Part shown: one piece after another, positions 1-4,954 of the stretch
Layout of the letters: every line of letters begins with the position of its first letter
How positions within the stretch are numbered: position 1 is the first letter of the stretch
From: Acidobacteriaceae bacterium
GTDB lineage: Bacteria; Acidobacteriota; Terriglobia; Terriglobales; Acidobacteriaceae
Direction of reading: 5' to 3'
NCBI GenBank assembly: GCA_030039895.1
Contig: JASHUR010000328.1
Span: forward strand, 1 to 5,003
DNA length: 5,003 nucleotides
Notes under the pieces: generated by a model
Told to the model about the DNA's origin: nothing
Databases searched by the model: none
Seen by the model: only the letters and a program-made list of their open reading frames with translations
Program-made: the position numbers and the translations under genes

Positions 1-518
1 CGCAAGACCAACGTCACAGGCAATGCGATTTGCTCCGGGCTTTTGTCGCCGGGCACGGTGCCCTGAAGTCTGGCCTTGTGAAAACCGTAGGAAAAAGCCA
101 TCCCGAGCGTTCCAGCGGTCTTAAAGTTGACGACCTCGACCGGCAGGGGCGTCAACTGATCCTTGGCCTGCACATAAATACCGATATCGTCTGGAATGCC
201 GCTGTTGGCGGCGGCGCCTGCGGGGGGCGTGGGCTTGGGGGCGGCGGCAGCGAGAGCCGCATCGATGACTCTTTCGCTAAGCCCTGCCTGCTTCAAGACC
301 ATCAATCCTTCGACCGAGGTGTCGAGGGAGACACCGTTTGCATTGATGGCGTTAACGATGGTCTGGTCGTCAAATCCGGCCGATTTCATCTGGGTTAGAT
401 CGACTGCGGTGAGCGGTTTCCGCGATTGGGCCATCAGGTTGCTGTATGTAGTTGAGCAACAGATAACTAGCAAGCAATAGACGAGACTCCGAAGCGCCGT
501 GCGAGCAATGGTTCTCAT
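1..518 (-). CDS. Secreted protein of unknown function, 5' part (runs off the window)
   Basis: The frame is open from an ATG at 518 to the window edge (172 codons plus two bases), so its C-terminus is missing. A perfect AGGAGG lies about 6 bases upstream of this ATG, which fixes the start. Residues 1-30 form a Sec signal peptide: basic residues at 2, 6 and 10, a hydrophobic stretch at about 12-21, and a probable cleavage after L-M-A30 before Gln31. Residues 36-93 hold a short helical segment (LTAVDLTQMKSAGF, then LMVLKQAGLSERVIDAAL). An Ala/Pro-rich linker follows at about 90-105, then IPDDIGIYVQ (108-117) and LPVEVVNFKTAG (125-136). This order of segments resembles exported proteins of unknown function common in Acidobacteriota; that is recognition from memory. 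No catalytic motif is visible. Likely periplasmic or surface-exposed. It is unrelated to the IS elements nearby and is probably the resident chromosomal gene. Confidence 0.85.
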   Translation of the reverse strand, partial: MRTIARTALRSLVYCLLVICCSTTYSNLMAQSRKPLTAVDLTQMKSAGFDDQTIVNAINANGVSLDTSVEGLMVLKQAGLSERVIDAALAAAAPKPTPPAGAAANSGIPDDIGIYVQAKDQLTPLPVEVVNFKTAGTLGMAFSYGFHKARLQGTVPGDKSPEQIALPVTLVL

Positions 519-531
519 GCTGTCCTCCTCT

Positions 532-1050
532 TCGTGATCGAAAATGCGTCGTTGACTGATTGGTTTTACTTTCACTACTCAAAGCGTGAAAAGTCAGCGA
601 TTCTGCGCACTCGACAGAGAACTCCGGAGATTTTTTGTAGAGGTGCATTCCGGGTCAATGTGCCGGTGCCTGGAATGATTCAAATTGCGTTCGTGGGGGA
701 TTTTGCCCGGCGTCAACTATTCTTTCCCACGGTCGGGAGGTTTTGTTTTCGCCGATCAGGATTTGCCTGAACTGCGGTGAACACGGCAAAAAAGGGAGCT
801 CAAAAGGGGAAAATGGAGGCTTCTCAAGCCACTTCAGCAACCTAATTTAAAGGCCTCTTAGTGCATCTTCGGGCATTGGGATACCAAGTCGCGGTCTTGA
901 CAAGCGGGTAAGGAGCACGAGGCAAGCGGTGCGTTAAGGCTAAAGAAGCCACGAGCGTCGGCAGTTAAGACAATTGGCTCACTTATGCTTTTTCAAGCTC
1001 GTCCAGCAGCCTGGTTCTGGATCCCGTGTTCAAGACAGTTATGACGCGCG
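532..1050. other. Gene-free stretch between the secreted-protein gene and the ISL3 relic
   Basis: No reading frame here has both a plausible start with SD and protein-like composition; the short open frames on both strands lack recognisable motifs. The segment around 780-825 is purine-rich on the plus strand (runs of A and G around a GAGCTC). Its minus-strand translation gives an odd 'FSPFELPF' string that I vaguely associate with non-coding dispersed repeats in Acidobacteriota, but there is no second copy in this window to support that. The left end holds the SD and candidate promoter of the leftward gene. Between about 850 and 1050 I see nothing recognisable; it may include unreadable remains of the N-terminal part of the ISL3 transposase. 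Confidence 0.4.
630..658 (-). promoter_or_regulatory. Candidate sigma-70 promoter for the leftward secreted-protein gene
   Basis: Read on the minus strand there is a TTGACC (-35, positions 658-653, 5 of 6 matches) and an AAAAAT (-10, positions 635-630, 4 of 6 matches) separated by 17 bases. This would give a leader of roughly 100 nt before the ATG at 518. The -10 match is poor and A-rich, so this is only a candidate. Confidence 0.25.
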
Positions 1051-1051
1051 G

Positions 1052-1392
1052 CATAGGACGCTGGAGTTGGCGAAGGCGAGGGCGTGGGCACTGAAGGAGA
1101 CAGCGATGGACCCTTACAGCTACGAGTATGAGCGGTCGGCGCGGAAGCATCTCCGCTGGTTACAGAACTGGGCCCTGCGCAGTCGCTTCCAACTGATGAT
1201 CTGATGGCACAAATGCTCAACCGGCGATTCGAGAACATCATCACCTATTTGCGCCACCGCATCACGAACGCTTTCAAGGAGTCGATCAACCAAAGATCCC
1301 GTGGGTAATGTACACGGCCAGCCTTGCGCAACGAGCAGAAGTTCATCCATGCCGCATACCTCCGTTGCGGCGGCCTTGGCCTGGAGACATAA
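1052..1392 (+). pseudogene. ISL3-family transposase remnant (C-terminal part, frameshifted)
   Basis: Two frames together rebuild the C-terminal end of an ISL3-type DDE transposase. The first piece (about 1058-1195) reads TLELAKARAWALKE, then about 25 residues on, WLQNWALRSRFQ, matching the family's 'LKTARAWALKE...F..W..WA.RSRL' block. It stops at a TGA at 1202-1204. The second piece, in another frame from about 1195, reads AQMLNRRFENIITYLRHRIT then NAFKESIN, matching the 'RFENILTYLxHRITNAxxEGxNSKI' block that carries the family's catalytic glutamate. It hits a TAA at 1306-1308, and the same frame then resumes as LRNEQKFIHAAYLRCGGLGL, the usual ISL3 'FRNxxxFxxAIYFxCGGLDL' ending, with a final TAA at 1390-1392. 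The N-terminal part and the first catalytic aspartates are missing. At least one frameshift and one in-frame stop make it non-functional. The assignment rests on recognising these blocks from memory. Confidence 0.75.
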
Positions 1393-1599
1393 ACAGTAAA
1401 TCGTCGTCAACGCCACTTTCTTCTGTAATGGCTCAACCTATCCAACCCCGGCGTGAAAGAGACGCTTTGCGATTCGCCCGTTTTGCGCCGCCTTGCGGGC
1501 GTCGATCCGGGCCGTGCGGCGGCACCAAACGCAACTACCATTCTCCGTTTTGGCCACCTGCTGGATGAGCGCGATCTCTGCAGCAAGATGCTGGGCATG
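1393..1599. other. Spacer between the ISL3 relic and the IS21 operon; probably contains the IS21 right end
   Basis: This segment must hold the downstream end of the IS21 element unless the end lies inside the ISL3 relic, but I cannot place a terminal CA with a matching partner at the other side. Two similar stretches, 1471-1492 and 1538-1558 (plus strand ATTCGCCCGTTTTGCGCC and ATTCTCCGTTTTGGCC), could be the internally repeated transposase-binding sites typical of IS21 ends. On the minus strand the frame of the accessory gene stays open past its stop for 53 more codons (to 1438). Confidence 0.4.
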
Positions 1600-1611
1600 T
1601 TAGCGCTCATC
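1564..1611 (-). other. Imperfect hairpin spanning the stop of the accessory gene
   Basis: GATGAGCGC at 1564-1572 and GCGCTCATC at 1603-1611 are exact inverted repeats 30 bases apart. Inside them CAGCA (1581-1585) pairs with TGCTG (1589-1593) around a 3-base loop. In the leftward transcript the structure begins within the last codons of the accessory gene and includes its TAA. No T-run follows, so a standard intrinsic terminator is not supported. It could protect the mRNA 3' end or contribute to element-end structure. Confidence 0.4.
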
Positions 1612-1971
1612 TGAAAACGTATTTTTCTGAACATCTGCCGGCGGTTTCTGGGTTGCCATTCGTAGCTTGAGGCGGAGGTAATCGCGGTAGTTTTGCGGGG
1701 CGGGATTTTCCTGGAGTTCCTCGATGACAGGGCGGAAGTAGGCCAGGGAGCGGATGGGCGCCAGGCGCGGAGAGTCGGCAGGGCGGATCAGGCGGCGCAG
1801 TGAGCCGAGTAGCAGAGCGGTTTCGACGGTTTCCAGCGGCACGCCATCCTGATAGAAGTGGCGGGCCAGCCATTGATCCGAGGCGCTGACGCGCATGGGC
1901 GTGTCGGGCATATCCATATAGAGGGTGACAACCGCGGTCACATAGGCGGTCACAGGATTTGAAGGATTCAT
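1600..1971 (-). CDS. Small IS21-associated accessory protein, unknown function (123 aa)
   Basis: The ATG at 1971 overlaps the istB TGA in an ATGA arrangement. An AGGAGG inside the last istB codons sits about 5 bases upstream, so it is translationally coupled to istB. The product is soluble and mainly helical. The middle contains WLARHFYQDGVPLETVETAL followed by LLLGSLRRLIRP, then IRSLAYFRPVIEEL, then YRDYLRLKLR. I recognise this pattern ('GVPLxxVxxALLLaxxRR...PIRSLxYFxPvIEEl...YxxYLrxKL') as recurring in small hypothetical proteins beside IS21 istAB pairs; this is memory, not a search. There is no signal peptide, metal motif or nuclease motif. It may help transposition (regulation, DNA binding or IstB partner) or may be a passenger. 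The same frame stays open for 53 codons beyond the TAA, so the protein could once have been longer or fused. Confidence 0.8.
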   Translation of the reverse strand: MNPSNPVTAYVTAVVTLYMDMPDTPMRVSASDQWLARHFYQDGVPLETVETALLLGSLRRLIRPADSPRLAPIRSLAYFRPVIEELQENPAPQNYRDYLRLKLRMATQKPPADVQKNTFSDER

Positions 1972-2804
1972 CTCTTCCTCCTGCGTCGGGCCGTTGCCTC
2001 CTGCTCGCTCTCGCGAACGCGGTAGCTGGAGCCCTCGATGACCGTGACCTCGGCGTGATGCAGCAGGCGGTCGAGCATGGTGGCGATGCAGGCGGCGTTG
2101 GGGAAGACCTCGTTCCATTCCTTGAACGGCCTATTCGTTGTAAGAACCAGCGGTTTTTGTTCGTAGCGCTGGTTGATGACCTCGTAGAGCAAGTCAGCGG
2201 ATTTGTCGTCGAAGCTGAGATATCCGACCTCATCGATACACAGTAGTCCTACGTTGGCGTAGGAGCGCAGCTTGCGCAGGCGGCCTTCCGGCGTCTGGCG
2301 ATGCAAGTCGGTGAGCAGCTTGGAGGCGGTGCGGAACAGGACCGAGTGGCCGGCCAGTACGGCGGCGTGGCAGATGTTCTGGGCGATCATGGTCTTGCCC
2401 AAGCCGTTGGCGCCGACCAAAACGAGGTTGCGGGCCTCGGGGAGGAAGTCCAGCGTGAGCGCCCGCTCGATAACATCGCGTTCGATGCGCGTTGGCCAGG
2501 ACCATTCGAAGTCGGCCATGGGCTTGAACTTCTTGATCTCGGAGTCGCGCAGGCGGCGTTCAAGGCTGCGGTGCGCGCGCTCAGCCACTTCGATCTGCGC
2601 CAGATGTTCGAGCATCTGACGTGGCGACCAGCGCTGATTGGAAGCGTGCGCCAGCATGTCGTCCAGTTGCGGGGCCACGGCGGTAAGGCCGATCCGCTCC
2701 AACTGCTCGCGCAGGTTAAGATTCTGGCTCGGGGTCTTCGTCGTGTCGTTCCACCCCAGCGACGAAGACCTGTCGCTGGGGACCCCGGTGTTGGGCAAGT
2801 TCAT
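1968..2804 (-). CDS. istB: IS21-family helper ATPase IstB (AAA+, DnaC-like)
   Basis: IstB is the AAA+ ATPase that assembles on target DNA and stimulates IstA in IS21 transposition. The product (278 aa from the ATG at 2804) shows a helical N-terminal domain (about 30-115), Walker A GANGLGKT at 131-138, Walker B with LLCIDEVGYLSF (Asp191, Glu192), and the sensor-type LVLTTNRPFKEW further on. Its length from the first conserved residue, about 250, is normal for the family. Start choice: the ATG at 2804 has a GGAGA about 8 bases upstream and is the nearest upstream ATG in frame with the conserved domain. The open frame extends to 2927, but the additional residues do not look like IstB. The chosen start lies inside istA (89-nt overlap). 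About ten of the first 17 residues (VPSDRSSSLG region) are encoded by the palindromic repeat, so this N-terminal tail is atypical. No ATG, GTG or TTG occurs between the repeat and the conserved NLREQLERIGL segment. Confidence 0.95.
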   Translation of the reverse strand: MNLPNTGVPSDRSSSLGWNDTTKTPSQNLNLREQLERIGLTAVAPQLDDMLAHASNQRWSPRQMLEHLAQIEVAERAHRSLERRLRDSEIKKFKPMADFEWSWPTRIERDVIERALTLDFLPEARNLVLVGANGLGKTMIAQNICHAAVLAGHSVLFRTASKLLTDLHRQTPEGRLRKLRSYANVGLLCIDEVGYLSFDDKSADLLYEVINQRYEQKPLVLTTNRPFKEWNEVFPNAACIATMLDRLLHHAEVTVIEGSSYRVRESEQEATARRRRKR

Positions 2805-4248
2805 CGTAGGTCTCCAGATCATGCGGGCGGACTTCGACGCTCTCAGCTTGCGGATGGCGTCTGAGGTCGAGTGGCAACGGTGCGGTGCGATGGGACTGGC
2901 GCAGCAGGAACTCGACCGAGGCGGCACGCGGCGTGTTGCGATCGAGAGCCTCGCGAACAGCGCCGCGCATGACGCGGGCGCCGTAGCGATCGAGCAGTTG
3001 AACGAGATGCGCGATCTGACGCGGGGCCGATTCGCCGCTGGCGAAGGCCCTTTCTAACAGAACCGCGCTCTCGGGAACGGCCAACTCCAGCCGGCCGCTT
3101 CGTGTCGATTCACGGGCCTTGCGCTTGATGCTGAGCAGCGCCTGCTGATGCTCTGGATCGAGGACCATCTGCTGGCGGTCATAGCTGCGGCGATGGCAGC
3201 CGATCTGGCGCACACCATCGAGGATGCGTACCTCGGTACCGGATGCGGCCAGCGTCAGCTCGCGCCCCACCGCCTCGGGCGGGATCGAGTAGTCGTTGCC
3301 GTCGAAGCGTACGTAGATGGTCTTGGCCGAGCGCACTGCTACCACGCGATCGGTCGAGAACTCATGCGCCGGCAGCGGCAACAGGCGCGGGCGCTCTTCG
3401 GCAACAACCTCGGCGACGGTGCGATTGCGATCGTCCGGCCAGGGCCGCTGGTGCGCCACCTCGTCGCGCCACTTCAGCGCCTGGCGGTTGCACTCCTCCA
3501 GCGTGGTGAACGTGCGCGCCGCCCAGAACGAGTCGCGTACGAATCGTATCGCCCTTTCCACGCGCCCTTTTTGATTACCGGCTCTTACCTGACAGGGCTT
3601 CGGCTCGAAGTGATAATGACCGGCCAACTCCAGCAGCCGCGGGTTGAAGTGGACCAGATTGCCGCGGCGCTCCAGCACCGCTGAGCGAAGGTTGTCGTAT
3701 AAGACAACTCGGGAAGCGCCCGAAAACGACCGGAACGCGTTCACGTGCCCGCGCAGGAAGTTCTCCATCGTCTGATCGAAGAAGAACTCCAGATACAGCG
3801 CCCGCGACCAGGATAGGGTCATCACGAAGCAACTCAGAGCGCGCCGGGCGCGGCCCACCATCACCGTTCCAAATGATGCCCAGTCCACTTGCGCCTGTTC
3901 TCCGACGAACACATGAAGGCGCAGAAACGCTTCCTGTGGCCGCGGACGCAACCGCGCCACCACACGCCGCACCTGCTGGACATTTCCCCGGAAGCCGCGA
4001 TCCTGGAGCATCTGGTGCAGGCGCGTGGCGCGAAGACGCGGATGCGCTTCCAGAGTTTGGCGCATCAGCGGAAGATAAGCATCCAGCATGGTGGCCCGCA
4101 ACTGCTCGGCCCGATGAAATCGCTCCACCTCGATGGCGCGCTTTACCGTATCGGGATGAACCCCGAGCGCTTGGGCAATCGTGCCCACCTTCCAGTGTTC
4201 GACATAAAAGTAGCGGCGGATCTGTACCCGCACCTCCGGATCGATCAT
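2716..4248 (-). CDS. istA: IS21-family DDE transposase IstA
   Basis: IstA cuts and joins the IS21 ends using an RNase H-fold DDE domain. The 510-residue product has an N-terminal helix-turn-helix at about 7-40 (WKVGTIAQALGVHPDTVKRA) that should bind the terminal repeats. The catalytic core carries Asp122 (EQAQVDWASFG), Asp185 (VVLYDNLRSAV) and Glu231 (GNQKGRVERAIRFVRDSF). A C-terminal beta-rich segment follows with YVRFDGNDYSIPP, typical of the family. Length is normal and all three acidic residues are present, so it looks intact. The ATG at 4248 is preceded by a purine-rich GAGGGAGAG and lies 7 bp after the stop of the zinc-cluster gene. The usual family ending, VRPHDLETYDELA, is followed here by a non-family tail starting RGPQRQVFVAGV, which is the translated 35-bp palindromic repeat, before the stop at 2716. 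The tail is at the extreme C-terminus, so it may be tolerated. Confidence 0.97.
   Translation of the reverse strand: MIDPEVRVQIRRYFYVEHWKVGTIAQALGVHPDTVKRAIEVERFHRAEQLRATMLDAYLPLMRQTLEAHPRLRATRLHQMLQDRGFRGNVQQVRRVVARLRPRPQEAFLRLHVFVGEQAQVDWASFGTVMVGRARRALSCFVMTLSWSRALYLEFFFDQTMENFLRGHVNAFRSFSGASRVVLYDNLRSAVLERRGNLVHFNPRLLELAGHYHFEPKPCQVRAGNQKGRVERAIRFVRDSFWAARTFTTLEECNRQALKWRDEVAHQRPWPDDRNRTVAEVVAEERPRLLPLPAHEFSTDRVVAVRSAKTIYVRFDGNDYSIPPEAVGRELTLAASGTEVRILDGVRQIGCHRRSYDRQQMVLDPEHQQALLSIKRKARESTRSGRLELAVPESAVLLERAFASGESAPRQIAHLVQLLDRYGARVMRGAVREALDRNTPRAASVEFLLRQSHRTAPLPLDLRRHPQAESVEVRPHDLETYDELAQHRGPQRQVFVAGVERHDEDPEPES
2754..2788 (-). repeat. 35-bp palindromic repeat, copy 1 (istA/istB junction)
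   Basis: The plus strand reads CCCCAGCGAC (2754-2763), an 8-base loop GAAGACCT, GTCGCTGGGG (2772-2781), then ACCCCGG. The 10-bp arms are perfectly complementary. An identical 35-base sequence occurs at 4265-4299 in the opposite orientation. It lies inside the coding overlap of istA and istB and is read in two frames: GPQRQVFVAG in IstA and VPSDRSSSLG in IstB. It is a REP/MITE-like small interspersed palindrome rather than part of the IS21 genes. Confidence 0.93.
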
Positions 4249-4255
4249 CTCTCCC

Positions 4256-4726
4256 TCATCTGCTCCGGGGTCCCCAGCGACAGGTCTTCGTCGCTGGGGC
4301 GGGAATCGATGTGCGCGGAAAAGGATCGATCAGGCGGCCGGGGCGGCCGCAGACCACGCAGCGCAGCCAAAAACCTCGCCGCTCACTTGGCCGGACACGC
4401 AACCGAACAACTGCCGGCGTCGTGATCGCTTTTCCACCCTCCGATGGTGAACCAGAGCAAGCAGATTGAGAACCTTGATCCGTCACGCTTTTTGTGTGGA
4501 GGCGGCGATACCGCTTCTGACGGTCGCGATGATCCAGCCGTCCCTCGGCGCTCCGCTGATGACGCCGGTTGGCCGCGCGATGCTGCAGGCGCCGCACACG
4601 ACCGCGACACTCTGCCGTGCAGTACTGCTGCCCACGATCGCAACAGACGCAAATCCAAAAGATCGACCGGCAATCCGGGTTGCGGCAAAACCTCTGCCGG
4701 AGAGGGACTTCTCCGTGAACCGCCAT
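4256..4726 (-). CDS. Zinc-cluster protein upstream of istA, unknown role (156 aa)
   Basis: This is the first gene of the leftward operon. Its stop at 4256-4258 lies 7 bp before the istA ATG. The N-terminal region carries eight cysteines at 14, 19, 26, 28, 29, 36, 40 and later 90; CX4C, CX2C (26-29) and CX3C form a treble-clef or MYND-like metal site. A basic, Arg/His-rich helix follows (about 41-75, including ANRRHQRSAEGRLDHRDRQK), suited to nucleic-acid contact. A second CVVCGR pair occurs at 123-126, followed by LIDPF. I recognise 'CDRGxxYCxxxCR...NRRHQxSPEGRLDHRDRQ...VTDQGS' as a family found beside IS21-type transposases, from memory only. An in-frame TAA stands three codons upstream of the ATG, supporting the start, although the SD is weak. 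The last 15 or so residues (PAPATKTCRWGPRS) are the translated palindromic repeat, not native sequence. It might regulate istA or bind element ends; this is inference. Confidence 0.78.
   Translation of the reverse strand: MAVHGEVPLRQRFCRNPDCRSIFWICVCCDRGQQYCTAECRGRVRRLQHRAANRRHQRSAEGRLDHRDRQKRYRRLHTKSVTDQGSQSACSGSPSEGGKAITTPAVVRLRVRPSERRGFWLRCVVCGRPGRLIDPFPRTSIPAPATKTCRWGPRSR
4265..4299 (+). repeat. 35-bp palindromic repeat, copy 2 (zinc-cluster gene/istA junction)
   Basis: The plus strand reads CCGGGGT followed by CCCCAGCGAC, the loop AGGTCTTC and GTCGCTGGGG. This is the exact reverse complement of the copy at 2754-2788. It encodes the C-terminal tail of the zinc-cluster protein and ends a few bases before its stop and the istA SD. 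In the mRNA it would form a 10-bp GC-rich hairpin directly upstream of the istA ribosome-binding site. Confidence 0.93.
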
Positions 4727-4761
4727 CCGCGCTTACAGGCGGCTTTTGACAACGGCGGCGG

Positions 4762-4811
4762 TTCATGCCAAGGTAAAACCAACTCCGGGTTGCCTTCGCT
4801 TTTGGCATGAA
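4762..4811. repeat. Inverted repeat / long imperfect hairpin upstream of the IS21 operon
   Basis: TTCATGCCAA at 4762-4771 and TTGGCATGAA at 4802-4811 are perfect 10-base inverted repeats 30 bases apart. Inside, CAAC and GTTG pair around TCCGG. Outside, GGCGG (from about 4755) faces CCGCC (to about 4819), extending the structure with a bulge. It lies just upstream of the zinc-cluster gene and next to the terminator. It could be part of the IS21 left end or of the neighbouring replicon. Confidence 0.55.
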
Positions 4812-4819
4812 GGCCGCCT

Positions 4820-4854
4820 AAAAAGAACCCCGCTGCTTCAACAGCGGGGTTCTT
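4820..4854 (-). terminator. Rho-independent terminator for leftward transcription
   Basis: AAGAACCCCGCTG (4823-4835) and CAGCGGGGTTCTT (4842-4854) form a perfect 13-bp stem with a 6-base loop. On the minus strand the stem is followed by a T-run (TTCTTTTTAGG), so it should stop transcription arriving from the right. It would isolate the IS21 operon from an upstream leftward gene. On the plus strand the stem has the A-run before it and only a short TTCTT after it, so activity in that direction is less certain. Confidence 0.75.
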
Positions 4855-4954
4855 CGTGAAACCGCCTTCTCCCGGAAACACCTTACAACTTCCGGCCTTG
4901 CTGACGATGAGCGACCGATGATTGCGCCTGCGGCGCGGATGATATCAAGCTTCG
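4855..4954. other. Short intergenic segment right of the terminator
   Basis: No gene is visible. It contains a small GC-rich hairpin (GCGCC-TGC-GGCGC, 4924-4936) of the kind seen in simple dispersed repeats, with no second copy in this window. Confidence 0.3.

Larger units (their letters stand above)
1600..4726 (-). mobile_element. IS21-family insertion sequence with two extra genes (ends not resolved)
   Basis: A leftward cluster of zinc-cluster protein, IstA, IstB and a small accessory protein, with stops and starts overlapping or a few bases apart, is an IS21-family element with passenger or accessory genes. The coordinates cover the coding core only. The true ends should lie in about 1393-1599 and 4727-4825 and were not found: no convincing TG...CA terminal inverted repeat pair or 4-8 bp target duplication could be read by eye. 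IstA and IstB are both full length with intact key residues, so the element may still be active. However, both gene junctions carry an inserted 35-bp palindromic repeat. An ISL3 relic lies next to its right end, marking this as an insertion-prone region. Confidence 0.85.

Noticed and set aside
370..648. Minus-strand 92-codon frame overlapping the left-edge gene
   Set aside because: It is in a different frame from the signal-peptide gene that has the AGGAGG; composition is not protein-like.
1607..2233. Minus-strand 208-codon frame overlapping the istB end and the accessory gene
   Set aside because: Ser/Arg/Pro-rich out-of-frame translation of two well-supported genes.
2301..2864. Long plus-strand open frame opposite istB (187 codons)
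   Set aside because: It is the antisense shadow of istB in GC-rich DNA; no SD or recognisable motif, while the minus strand has clear Walker A and B motifs.
3148..3684. Plus-strand open frame opposite istA (178 codons)
   Set aside because: Antisense shadow of the catalytic part of IstA; the composition follows the complementary codons.
2754..4299. istA as a composite unit mobilised by the two inverted 35-bp repeats
   Set aside because: The repeats lie inside coding sequence of a coherent four-gene operon and are small palindromes found at junctions; nothing shows that they mobilise the 1.5-kb segment between them.
2754..4299. CRISPR-like array from repeated palindromes
   Set aside because: Only two copies, 1.5 kb apart and in opposite orientation, with genes between them; no spacers.
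4383..4808. Minus-strand 141-codon frame over the zinc-cluster gene
   Set aside because: Out of frame with the cysteine-rich conserved region; its start lies inside a hairpin with no SD.
4483..4881. Minus-strand 132-codon frame covering the terminator and the zinc-cluster gene start
   Set aside because: It reads through a perfect terminator hairpin and overlaps the cysteine-cluster gene in another frame; no SD at its ATG.
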